Source of the DNA: Chthoniobacter flavus Ellin428
GTDB lineage: Bacteria > Verrucomicrobiota > Verrucomicrobiia > Chthoniobacterales > Chthoniobacteraceae
DNA length: 64,000 nt
Direction: 5' to 3'
Assembly: GCF_000173075.1 (NCBI RefSeq)
Contig: NZ_ABVL01000017.1
Span: forward strand, 62,001-126,000
This document shows, in pieces, positions 1 to 7,444 of the stretch. The first letter of the stretch is position 1, and every line of letters starts with the position of its first letter. The position numbers and the translations under genes were made by a program. The notes under the pieces were generated by a model. It searched no databases, had not been told where the DNA came from, and worked only from the letters and a program-made list of their open reading frames with translations.

Positions 1-344
1 CGCTTGTTGCGTCCCAGGCCGAGCGTCGCGACATCGATGGAAACGGTCCCCTCATCCTGCTGATCCGTCGTCTCGGCAAAACCGGCCGCGATGCTACCAT
101 ACACCGGCACATCCACGATCCGCTCCCGCCGCAACTGCGAAACCACCGCGACCGCCCGTGCCTTGCCCGGTTGCCGCTGGATCATGCCCTTCTTCTCCAA
201 GGCGCGCAGATGATTGACCGCGGCTGTTTGACTGGCAAAACCGAAGTGCTCCTGAATCTCTCTCGTCGAGGGCATCACGCCCGCGGTGGCCTGCATGTGG
301 GAGATGTAATCCAGAACCTCTTGTTGGCGCTGCGTAAGAATCAT
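1..344 (-). CDS. lexA: LexA repressor, 5' part (partial, runs off left edge)
   Basis: SOS-response transcriptional repressor. The first 114 codons are visible on the minus strand. The start reads MILTQRQQEVLDYI, the usual LexA opening, followed by a winged-helix DNA-binding domain (residues about 1-65, including PSTREIQEHFGF and the recognition-helix region QTAAVNHLRALEKKG). The beginning of the S24 protease domain follows (VPVYGSIAAGFAE, the region of the self-cleavage site). The Ser-Lys catalytic dyad lies beyond the window. The ATG at 344 is chosen by homology; it overlaps a palindromic operator by one base and has no Shine-Dalgarno upstream, so the message may be leaderless. It is divergent from the nucleotidyltransferase gene. 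Confidence 0.93.
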   Translation of the reverse strand, partial: MILTQRQQEVLDYISHMQATAGVMPSTREIQEHFGFASQTAAVNHLRALEKKGMIQRQPGKARAVAVVSQLRRERIVDVPVYGSIAAGFAETTDQQDEGTVSIDVATLGLGRNK

Positions 345-357
345 GTTCGCCAGAACA
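344..357. promoter_or_regulatory. LexA operator (SOS box) TGTTC-N4-GAACA
   Basis: TGTTCGCCAGAACA is a perfect 5+5 inverted repeat with a 4-bp spacer, the LexA motif reported for Verrucomicrobia. It sits directly on the lexA start; the last operator base is the A of the ATG. On the minus strand a TTGACT hexamer (378-373) lies 17 bp upstream of the hexamer at 355-350, so the operator would cover the -10 region and start point of lexA. Autoregulation is therefore expected. Confidence 0.85.
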
Positions 358-457
358 CTGCGTCTTTCGAAGAGTCAACGCAAGCAGCATTTTGCATGGA
401 TTCTCCCGAATCCGCTCTGGACACAAGATGCGTATCTGAGGCATCAAACCGCGCTCC

Positions 458-1213
458 ATGAACATCCTCATCCTCGCCGCCGGCTACGCTACGCGCCTCT
501 ACCCCTTGACGCAAAACAAGGCCAAGCCGCTGCTCGAAGTGGCCGGCAAGCCGATGATGGAATGGGTGATCGACAATCTCGCGCCGATCGAGGGCATCGA
601 GAAGGTTTATGTGGTGACGAACAGCAAGTTCGCCGCTGATTTCCAGGCGTGGGCGGATCATTACAATCAGACGCACGCCAAGCTGGCCTTCGAGATCATC
701 AACGACGGCTCGACCAGCGACGCGGACAAACTCGGGGCGATCGGTGACATCAATCTGGTCATCAGCCGCGCGGGTCTGGCCAGCAGCGACCTCATCGTGG
801 TCGCCGGCGATAACCTTTTCAACCAGAGCCTCCAGGACTTCGGCACCTTCTGCCAGTCGAAGCAGCAGCCGGTGCTCGGCGTTTACGATGTGGGCAACCT
901 GACCGAGGCGAAGAAATACGGCGTCGTGGCCGTGAATGGATCGGGCGAAATTAGCAGTTTTGAGGAAAAACCGGCCGAGCCGAAGAGCACGCTCATCGGG
1001 ATCGCCCTGTACTATTACCCGGCGAAAGTGGTCGCCGAATTCGTCACCTACCTCGCGGCGGGCAACAACCCGGACCAGCCGGGACGGTTCGTTCAGTGGC
1101 TCTACCAGCGGACGCCGGTGCAGACGTGGCAGGTGCCGGGCACGTGGTTCGACGTGGGCAGCAAGGAGACCTTGGAAGAGGCGAATCGCATTTTTGCGGA
1201 GTTCAAAGGTTAA
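458..1213 (+). CDS. Sugar nucleotidyltransferase (RmlA/GlmU-like)
   Basis: A 251-residue single-domain NTP_transferase protein, which would couple a sugar-1-phosphate to an NTP to make an activated sugar for cell-surface polysaccharide. The N-terminus has the nucleotide-binding signature LAAGYATRLYPLT (residues 6-18) followed by KAKPLL, with the catalytic Arg and Lys. VVAGDNLF gives the metal-binding Asp (about residue 112) and FEEKP is the later conserved motif. There is no acyltransferase beta-helix, so it is a stand-alone transferase closer to glucose-1-phosphate thymidylyl/uridylyltransferases than to GlmU; the substrate cannot be read from the sequence. Divergent from lexA, with a 113-bp shared control region. 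Confidence 0.85.
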   Translation: MNILILAAGYATRLYPLTQNKAKPLLEVAGKPMMEWVIDNLAPIEGIEKVYVVTNSKFAADFQAWADHYNQTHAKLAFEIINDGSTSDADKLGAIGDINLVISRAGLASSDLIVVAGDNLFNQSLQDFGTFCQSKQQPVLGVYDVGNLTEAKKYGVVAVNGSGEISSFEEKPAEPKSTLIGIALYYYPAKVVAEFVTYLAAGNNPDQPGRFVQWLYQRTPVQTWQVPGTWFDVGSKETLEEANRIFAEFKG

Positions 1214-1571
1214 AATACGGTCAATTTTGGCTGGATAGAGCCAGAATCGGTGTGCCATGCTGGCCTGCGTGGTGGCACGACCCTTGGTGATTGCAGTCTG
1301 CGGCAGTCAATCGGCGAGGCTTGTACCTGACATCACGCAGGGCGATTCGCTGCTGAAGCGAAGGGAAATTCCTCAACAAAAGGCGCTTACAGACGCCACA
1401 CCCACCGGTAACCGCTGATCCCTATTTCGTGTCATTTTTAAGAGAATCTACTCCAAGGCATGTCGGATGCTTCAAAGTCCTGTCCGTAATACTACCAATG
1501 GCTTCCGAACTTCGCCTTCCGTCGACCAATTGCCTCGCATCGGCGCATCCCTACCGCTTACTTTGTGCGTG
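1214..1571. other. Intergenic leader with small inverted repeats, no gene recognised
   Basis: A 358-bp gap between the nucleotidyltransferase and the yfiR-like gene. It holds a short hairpin TGGCT-N6-AGCCA (1228-1243) and GTGCCA...TGGCAC (1252-1278), then further small stems including TTCGCT...AGCGAA near 1350. These could be the terminator of the upstream gene and the leader of the signalling operon, but neither has a clear T-tract. I compared the leader by eye with the c-di-GMP-I riboswitch core and could not support a match. Confidence 0.4.
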
Positions 1572-2166
1572 ATGTCTCAACGTCGCGCTCCCAGTTCGCA
1601 TTTTTATTGCGCACTGCGCTGCGGTTGGCTTGTCGTCTGGATGATCCTGATGGTGGCTACAGCCCTGGCGCAGCGGCCCGGCGACGTACGCGAATTCCAG
1701 AAGAAAGCCGAGTTCATCAACAGCTTCACCAAGTTCGTGGAATGGCCCGCACGGAAGTTTGCACAACCGGATTCGCCTTTTGTGATTGGCGTTTACGGAG
1801 CGGACAACATTTCCGCTCTGCTCCAGGAATCAATTCAGGAGCGGCTGATCAAGGGCCGCCCGGTAGTGATCAAACATTTGCTCAACAAAGAGGAACTGCA
1901 CAGCTGTCATGTCCTTTTCATCAGCCGCTCGGAGCGCGATCGCCTGGGGCCGATCCTGGCCGAGGTGCGGCGCGAAAATGTGCTCACGGTGGGCGAATGC
2001 GACAACTTCCTCGAAAAAGGTGGGGTCATCAACTTCGTCACCGTCGGCGGCCAGGTCCGTTTTCAGATCAGCACCGATGCAGGCCGCGCGCGAGAAGCTC
2101 AGCGTCAGTTCGCATCTGCTCCAACTGGCCTTGCCATTGATGCGGTTTATCGACGCCCCCCGCTAG
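1572..2166 (+). CDS. YfiR-like (DUF4154) periplasmic protein, with apparent +1 frameshift
   Basis: A secreted DUF4154/YfiR-family protein; in Pseudomonas, YfiR is the periplasmic repressor of a membrane signalling partner. The ATG at 1572 gives a short basic N-terminus, the hydrophobic segment GWLVVWMILMVATALAQ and then the mature domain (KKAEFINSFTKFVEWP, FVIGVYG, HVLFISRSE, GGVINFV, VRFQIS). At about 2082 the frame breaks. In the original frame the sequence runs on into the kinase; one base over, it continues as AAREKLSVSSHLLQLAL, the normal DUF4154 C-terminus, and stops at TAG 2164-2166. Skipping one G of GG at 2082-2083 restores a full-length protein. Read without correction, the region forms one fused 771-residue ORF from 1467 to 3782. 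Separate genes look more likely to me. Confidence 0.72.
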
Positions 2167-2174
2167 GCCCTGCG

Positions 2175-3782
2175 ATGAATACCCGCCTCCGGAGTTTTCC
2201 GATCCAACGCAAGCTGCGACTTGTCGTGCTGGCTACTTGTACGGCGGCGCTCTGCGTGGCGTCGTCGGCGCTCTTCGCCTTGCAGTTCTACTTCTTCCAG
2301 CGCGACTTCCGCCGGGATCTCGTGGCGGTGGGTGAAATCGTCGCCAGCAACAGCACGGCCGTCCTGAAATTTGCCGATGAACAGGCCGCGCGGGAAAATC
2401 TGGCGGCGCTCAAGGCCAAGCCGAACATCACCGGTTCCGCATTGGTGCTCAAGGATGGCACCGTCCTGGCCAGCATCGGGCGGGTCACCATTCCCTCCGC
2501 CGGCGAGGCGAATCCTCCCCTCGGCTTTCACAATCAGGGAGAAGATATCGTTTACTCCCAACCGATCCTGCTCGAGGGCGAACGCCTCGGCACCCTGATC
2601 CTGCACGCGGACTACAGCCGGCAGGCCAACAAACTGCACCGCCTCTACGCCAGTATCCTCGTCGCGGTGCTCTCGATCTCCTTCCTCGTCGCCGTGTTCG
2701 TCTCCTGGAAACTGGAGCGCGTCATTCTCGACCCCATCCAGAACCTCGCCGACACCGCCCGCCACATCATGGGGAATCACGATTACTCGGCGCGCGCCGC
2801 CAAGGTGGTGGACGATGAATTGGGAACGTTCACCGACTCCTTCAATAGCATGCTCGATCAAATCCAGGCGCGGGACACCGCACTGCGACACGAGATCGCG
2901 GAGCGCAAACGCGCGGAAGAAGAACTGCAACGCGCGCAGCAGCAGCTCATGGACGCCTCGCGCCAGGCGGGCATGGCGGAAGTCGCCACCGGCGTGCTGC
3001 ACAACGTGGGCAACGTGCTCAATAGCGTGAATGTCTCCGCCACGCTCATCGCCGAGCGCCTTGGCCAATCGCGCACTTCCAATCTCGCCCGCGCCGCCGC
3101 CATGTTGCGCGACAAGAACGGCGAGCTCGCCGAGTTCCTGACCAGCGATCCGAAGGGCCAGTTGCTCCCCTCTTACATCGCCGACCTCTCGCAGCATCTC
3201 GAAAACGAGCGCCTGGAAGCGCGCGCGGAGATCGATCTGCTCACCCGCAACATCGAGCACATCAAGGACATCGTCGCCATGCAGCAGACCTACGCGCGGG
3301 TCTCGGGTCTTTCCGAGGTGCTACCGGTCGAGTCGCTCATCGAGGACGCTCTGCAGCTCAATATGGACAGCTTTGCGCGCCATCGCATCAATGTCGTGCG
3401 CGAATACGAGCAGGTGCCTCCGGTCTCGGTCGACAAGCACAAGGTCCTGCAAATCCTCGTGAATCTCCTGCGCAATGCGAAGCACGCCATGGACGATAGC
3501 GAAAACGAGAAGCAGCTCACCCTGTGCGTTCGGCGGCAGAACGACACGACCGTGGCCCTCATCGTCACGGACACCGGCTGCGGTATCGCCCCGGAGAATC
3601 TGACGCGCATCTTTTCCCACGGCTTCACCACCCGCAAAGACGGTCACGGCTTCGGTCTGCACAGCGCCGCGCTGGCCGCCCAGCAAATGGGCGGACGCCT
3701 CCTCGCCCACAGCGACGGCCCCGGCCTCGGTGCCACCTTCACTTTCGAACTGCCCATGGCAGCGCCCGCTACCACGACATGA
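2175..3782 (+). CDS. CHASE8/HAMP sensor histidine kinase
   Basis: A membrane sensor kinase of 535 residues if started at ATG 2175, 8 nt after the corrected yfiR-like stop. Order: TM1 (about 14-38), a periplasmic CHASE8-like sensor (VGEIVASNSTAVLKFADEQ, then AALKAKPNITGSALV), TM2 (about 160-182), HAMP (DPIQNLADTARHIM), a coiled coil, a phosphoacceptor region with GVLHNVGNVLNSV (His near residue 276), and a HATPase with N-box NLLRNAKHAM, G1 DTGCGIAPEN and G2 GHGFGLH. There is no receiver, so phosphate probably passes to the hybrid kinase encoded next, with which it overlaps by ATGA. The YfiR-like protein encoded upstream probably acts on its periplasmic part (inference). Confidence 0.85.
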   Translation: MNTRLRSFPIQRKLRLVVLATCTAALCVASSALFALQFYFFQRDFRRDLVAVGEIVASNSTAVLKFADEQAARENLAALKAKPNITGSALVLKDGTVLASIGRVTIPSAGEANPPLGFHNQGEDIVYSQPILLEGERLGTLILHADYSRQANKLHRLYASILVAVLSISFLVAVFVSWKLERVILDPIQNLADTARHIMGNHDYSARAAKVVDDELGTFTDSFNSMLDQIQARDTALRHEIAERKRAEEELQRAQQQLMDASRQAGMAEVATGVLHNVGNVLNSVNVSATLIAERLGQSRTSNLARAAAMLRDKNGELAEFLTSDPKGQLLPSYIADLSQHLENERLEARAEIDLLTRNIEHIKDIVAMQQTYARVSGLSEVLPVESLIEDALQLNMDSFARHRINVVREYEQVPPVSVDKHKVLQILVNLLRNAKHAMDDSENEKQLTLCVRRQNDTTVALIVTDTGCGIAPENLTRIFSHGFTTRKDGHGFGLHSAALAAQQMGGRLLAHSDGPGLGATFTFELPMAAPATTT

Positions 3783-5881
3783 ATCTCCCGACGAACAATC
3801 GCATCCTTCTCGTCGACGACAATCCCGCCATCCACGAGGACTTTCGCAAGATCCTGCTCGGCACGACCAAGCCGAGCACCGAGCTCGACGCGATGGAATC
3901 CGTGCTCTTCGGAACGCCGCACGTGCCGGTCAATGTCGCCACGTTCGAGCTCGAGTCAGCTTATCAAGGCAAGGAAGCGCTGGAAAAAGTAACCAAGTCC
4001 GTCAAGGATGGGAACCGCTTCGCGCTCGCTTTCGTCGACGTTCGCATGCCTCCGGGTTGGGATGGCGTGGAGACCATCGAGCGCCTCTGGCAGGTCGATT
4101 CTTCGCTGCAAGTCGTCGTTTGCACCGCCTATTCCGACTATTCGTGGGAGAAGATGACGGTGCGCCTCGGCGTCAACGACAACCTCGTCATCCTGAAAAA
4201 GCCCTTCGATAACATCGAAGTGCTGCAACTCGCCCACGCGCTGACCAAGAAGTGGTACGTCACCGAGCAGGCGAGTGTGCGCCTCGAAACGATGGACAAG
4301 ATGGTGCAGGAGCGCACCAAGGCGCTGGAAGACAGCAATGCCGAATTGCGGCGTTCGGAAGAGCGTTTCGGCAAGGCCTTCCGCGCCAGCCCCATTCCGT
4401 TCGTCATCCAGACGCCGCGCGAGAATCGCTTCATCGACGTCAACGATGCCTTCCTCCAGATGACCGGTTATACGCGGGAAGAGCTCATCGGCCATACGCC
4501 GCTCGAACTACGCTTCTGCCTCGATTACAATCAGCCGGCGGCCAGCGACGAGAAGCCGCTCCATCATGTGGAAGCGCAGGTCAGCACGAAATCCGGCGAG
4601 TTGCGCAACACCCTGGTCTCGCTCGAGCGCATCACGATTAGCGGCGAACCGCATCTGCTGCTCATGGTGCTCGATATCTCCGAGCGTCTCAATCTGGAAG
4701 CCCAGCTTCGCCAGGCGCAGAAGATGGAAGCCATCGGCCAGCTCGCCGCCGGCGTTGCCCACGACTTCAACAATCTCCTGACCATCATCCAGGGGCACGC
4801 CAGCCTGCAGCTCACCCTGCCCGGGCACGACGAAGACGCGGTCGATTCCCTGCAGCAGATCGCCCTCGCCTCGGAGCGCGCCGCCGATCTCACGCGCCAG
4901 TTGCTCGCCTTCAGCCGCCGGCAGGTCATGCGCCCGCGCGTGTTGTCGCTCAATACCCTCATCCGCGACCTCACCTCCATGCTGCGCCGCCTGATGGGTG
5001 AGCACATCGAGCTCTGCTGCGCCTTCGGCGAAGAACTGCCGCCCATCTGGGCCGACCAGACTGGACTCGAGCAGGTGCTCATGAACCTGACGCTCAACGC
5101 GCGTGACGCCATGCCCAAGGGCGGCCGGATCACGATCAAGACGTCCGAGGTGGAGCTCACCATCGCCGATACCGAAAAGAATCCCGAAGCGCGCCCGGGC
5201 GATTTTACGGTGCTCAGCGTGATCGACACCGGCACCGGCATGGACGAGGCCACGCGCAGCCGCATCTTCGAGCCCTTCTTCACGACGAAGGAAACGCACA
5301 AGGGCACCGGCATGGGTCTGGCCACCGTCTACGGCATCACCAAGCAGCATGACGGCTGGATCGAAGTCTCCACCGCCGTCGGCAAGGGTTCGGAATTCCG
5401 CGTGTATTTCCCGGTCACCGAACGCCTGGCCGAACCGCTGGAGACCGACCATCACGACACTGCGCCCGTCAGTGCCGAATCGACCATCCTCATCGTGGAA
5501 GATGACGAGGCGGTCCGCAGCCTCGTGCGCGAAGTGTTGGATCACAGCGGCTATCGCGTGCTCGAGGCCGAGCACGGCGACGCGGCCCTGGAGGTCTGGA
5601 AAGAGCACTCGCACGAGATCGATCTGCTGCTCACCGACATGGTCATGCCCGGCAGCGTGAACGGTCTGGAGCTCTCCCAGCGTCTGCTAGCCGAGCAACC
5701 GGATCTCAAGGTCATCTACACCAGCGGCTATAGCGCGGAACTCTTCGGCAGCGACGTGCGCCTGGAAGACGGCCGCAATTACCTGCCGAAGCCGTACCTT
5801 TCCGCGAAGCTCACGAACATCCTGCATCGCGCCCTCCATCCCGAGGAAGAAAAGCAACCCGCGGCGCAGACGGAGTTTTAG
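3779..5881 (+). CDS. Hybrid kinase: REC-PAS-HisKA-HATPase-REC
   Basis: A soluble 700-residue hybrid histidine kinase. The N-terminal receiver (about 1-150) opens with ILLVDDNPAIHEDF, carries the phosphoacceptor Asp in FVDVRMP (about 85) and ends with KKPFD. A coiled coil leads to a PAS domain (about 190-300), then HisKA with GVAHDFNNLL (His about 326), HATPase (NLTLNARDAM, DTGTGMDEAT, GTGMGLATV) and a second receiver (about 570-690; ILIVEDDEAVRSL, Asp in LLTDMVMPG, LPKPYL). The start is fixed by ATGA overlap with the preceding kinase, so the two are translationally coupled. No DNA-binding output domain is encoded, so the output is unknown. The 3' end overlaps the convergent dop-like gene by 4 bp. 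Confidence 0.9.
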   Translation: MNLPTNNRILLVDDNPAIHEDFRKILLGTTKPSTELDAMESVLFGTPHVPVNVATFELESAYQGKEALEKVTKSVKDGNRFALAFVDVRMPPGWDGVETIERLWQVDSSLQVVVCTAYSDYSWEKMTVRLGVNDNLVILKKPFDNIEVLQLAHALTKKWYVTEQASVRLETMDKMVQERTKALEDSNAELRRSEERFGKAFRASPIPFVIQTPRENRFIDVNDAFLQMTGYTREELIGHTPLELRFCLDYNQPAASDEKPLHHVEAQVSTKSGELRNTLVSLERITISGEPHLLLMVLDISERLNLEAQLRQAQKMEAIGQLAAGVAHDFNNLLTIIQGHASLQLTLPGHDEDAVDSLQQIALASERAADLTRQLLAFSRRQVMRPRVLSLNTLIRDLTSMLRRLMGEHIELCCAFGEELPPIWADQTGLEQVLMNLTLNARDAMPKGGRITIKTSEVELTIADTEKNPEARPGDFTVLSVIDTGTGMDEATRSRIFEPFFTTKETHKGTGMGLATVYGITKQHDGWIEVSTAVGKGSEFRVYFPVTERLAEPLETDHHDTAPVSAESTILIVEDDEAVRSLVREVLDHSGYRVLEAEHGDAALEVWKEHSHEIDLLLTDMVMPGSVNGLELSQRLLAEQPDLKVIYTSGYSAELFGSDVRLEDGRNYLPKPYLSAKLTNILHRALHPEEEKQPAAQTEF

Positions 5882-7398
5882 TCGGCTTTCACCTCCAGCA
5901 TCCCCATCAGTTCCTCAAAACTCTTCGCCTCGCGAATCGCCGCGTTGAGGCGATCCAATCCCGCATGGTGCGCGGGATGGGCCAATTCGACATTTCGCTT
6001 GAGCGGCCCTGAGCCGAGCACGATCTCGTCCCACTGGATCGACTCGATCTCGCGGTTGAATCGCGCGACGGCCCGCCCGCGGAAAAAGGCCCGCGTCGTT
6101 TCCGGCGGCTGGAAAATGGCCCGGCGGATATCGTCCTCGGAAACCAGCCGCTTCATCTGATTCTCGCGCATCAACTCGTAATAGAGCCCCTGCTCCAGGG
6201 ACACGTTGTGATACTCTAGATCGATCGATTGCAGCCACGGATCGTCCCACTCCAGTCCCTCACTTTCCTGGAAAGTGGTCAGGAGAAATTTCTTCGCCAC
6301 CCAATCCACCCGATCGCGGCAACGCCAATAATCCGCCGCGAGGTCGTCGAGCACCAACTCCCATTCGGCGAGCACCCAGTTCGTCTCTTCCGCTTCGTGA
6401 CAATGCTTGCGCGCGGCAGCTAGATACAGCCGCTGCACATCGATCGCCGAAATCTTTCGCCCATCCTTGAGATCGATCAACCATTGCAACGATTGATCGC
6501 GGCTCAACAACTTGGTCGCCTCGATCGGATTGGCCAGTTCGAGCTGCGGGGCATGCCCCGTCTCGATCAGTTCCAACACCAGCGCAGTCGTCCCCAGTTT
6601 CAACGCCGTGGCGTAATGGCTCATGTTGGCATCGCCAATGATCACGTGAAAGCGACGGTATTTCTCCGCGTCCGCGTGCGGCTCGTCGCGAGTGTTGACC
6701 AGCGGCCGCCGGTTCATCGTATCGATCGAGCACAGCACACTGAAAAAGTCGGAGCGCTGGGCGATCTGATACACCCCGGGCTGCCCACCGGAGTCCTCGC
6801 CCTCGATCCCCATCTTGCCCGCGCCGGCGAAAATCTGTCGCGTCACCAAAAAGGGCACCACGTCGCGGACCAGCCACTCCCACGGCACATCGCGCCGCAT
6901 GAGATAGTTGTCATGGCACCCGTAGCTGTGGCCGATGAAGTCCGTGTTGTTCTTATAGAGCCGCGCCTCGCAGCCTTCCGGCAGATGCGAGTTCCGGCGC
7001 CGCGCACACTCCGCGAGAATACGTTCCCCCGCTTGGTCCTGCGCCACGATCTCCCGCAGTGTGGTGCATTCCGGCGTCGAGTATTCCGGGTGCGCGTGGT
7101 CGTTGTAAAAGCGCGCCCCGTTGCTGAGCACGAGGTCGCTCTTGATCTCCTGGAAACTCAGCGGCCGGTTCTTATCGAGTTCGTAGTAGGCCGCCTCGTC
7201 GGTGTCCTGCAGCAACTCCTCGGCGCGAAAGCCGCGGGCATCCTGGTGCGGGTCCTCGAGGTTGTAATCCCATTTCATCGACGCACCGTGCTCAGTGTAG
7301 CTGCGCACGATCTCGATGGATTCGCGCACTACATCCAGGTCGGTTACGCCGTCGACAGTGATACCGTATTCCGTTTCGAGACCGAAGACGCGTTTCAT
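5878..7398 (-). CDS. dop: Dop-like depupylase/deamidase (Pup/UBact pathway family)
   Basis: A 506-residue member of the Dop/PafA carboxylate-amine ligase fold, which removes or prepares a Pup-type protein tag. It opens with GLETEYGIT (ATP/Mg-binding Glu) and has WDYNLEDPHQDARGF, NGARFYNDHAHPEYSTPE, LYKNNTDFIGHSYGCHDNYL and NTRDEPHADAEKYRRFHVI. The segment DHAHPEYS (Asp about residue 100) is the Dop form; PafA ligases have DVGSHPEYA there, so I call Dop rather than PafA. The ATG at 7398 gives the canonical N-terminus; the longer open frame upstream overlaps the esterase gene and is not used. No Pup/UBact, PafA, proteasome subunit or Mpa/ARC ATPase is encoded in the window, so the gene stands apart from its usual partners. 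Confidence 0.87.
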   Translation of the reverse strand: MKRVFGLETEYGITVDGVTDLDVVRESIEIVRSYTEHGASMKWDYNLEDPHQDARGFRAEELLQDTDEAAYYELDKNRPLSFQEIKSDLVLSNGARFYNDHAHPEYSTPECTTLREIVAQDQAGERILAECARRRNSHLPEGCEARLYKNNTDFIGHSYGCHDNYLMRRDVPWEWLVRDVVPFLVTRQIFAGAGKMGIEGEDSGGQPGVYQIAQRSDFFSVLCSIDTMNRRPLVNTRDEPHADAEKYRRFHVIIGDANMSHYATALKLGTTALVLELIETGHAPQLELANPIEATKLLSRDQSLQWLIDLKDGRKISAIDVQRLYLAAARKHCHEAEETNWVLAEWELVLDDLAADYWRCRDRVDWVAKKFLLTTFQESEGLEWDDPWLQSIDLEYHNVSLEQGLYYELMRENQMKRLVSEDDIRRAIFQPPETTRAFFRGRAVARFNREIESIQWDEIVLGSGPLKRNVELAHPAHHAGLDRLNAAIREAKSFEELMGMLEVKAD

Positions 7399-7444
7399 GT
7401 GCGGCAATGTCCCGCAGGCGGTGCGTCCCTGCAAGTACCAGCCG

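Noticed and set aside
1330..1440. c-di-GMP-I riboswitch before the yfiR-like gene
   Set aside because: Some fragments (CACGCAGGGC, CCACCGG) look alike, but the order and pairing of the conserved core could not be reproduced by eye. A covariance-model search would decide.
1467..3782. A single 771-residue YfiR-kinase fusion protein
   Set aside because: The second frame holds the normal YfiR end and stop, so a one-base insertion explains the fusion better; kept as a finding.
5878..7398. PafA ligase rather than Dop
   Set aside because: The residue context around the catalytic Asp reads DHAHPEYS, the Dop form, not DVGSHPEYA.
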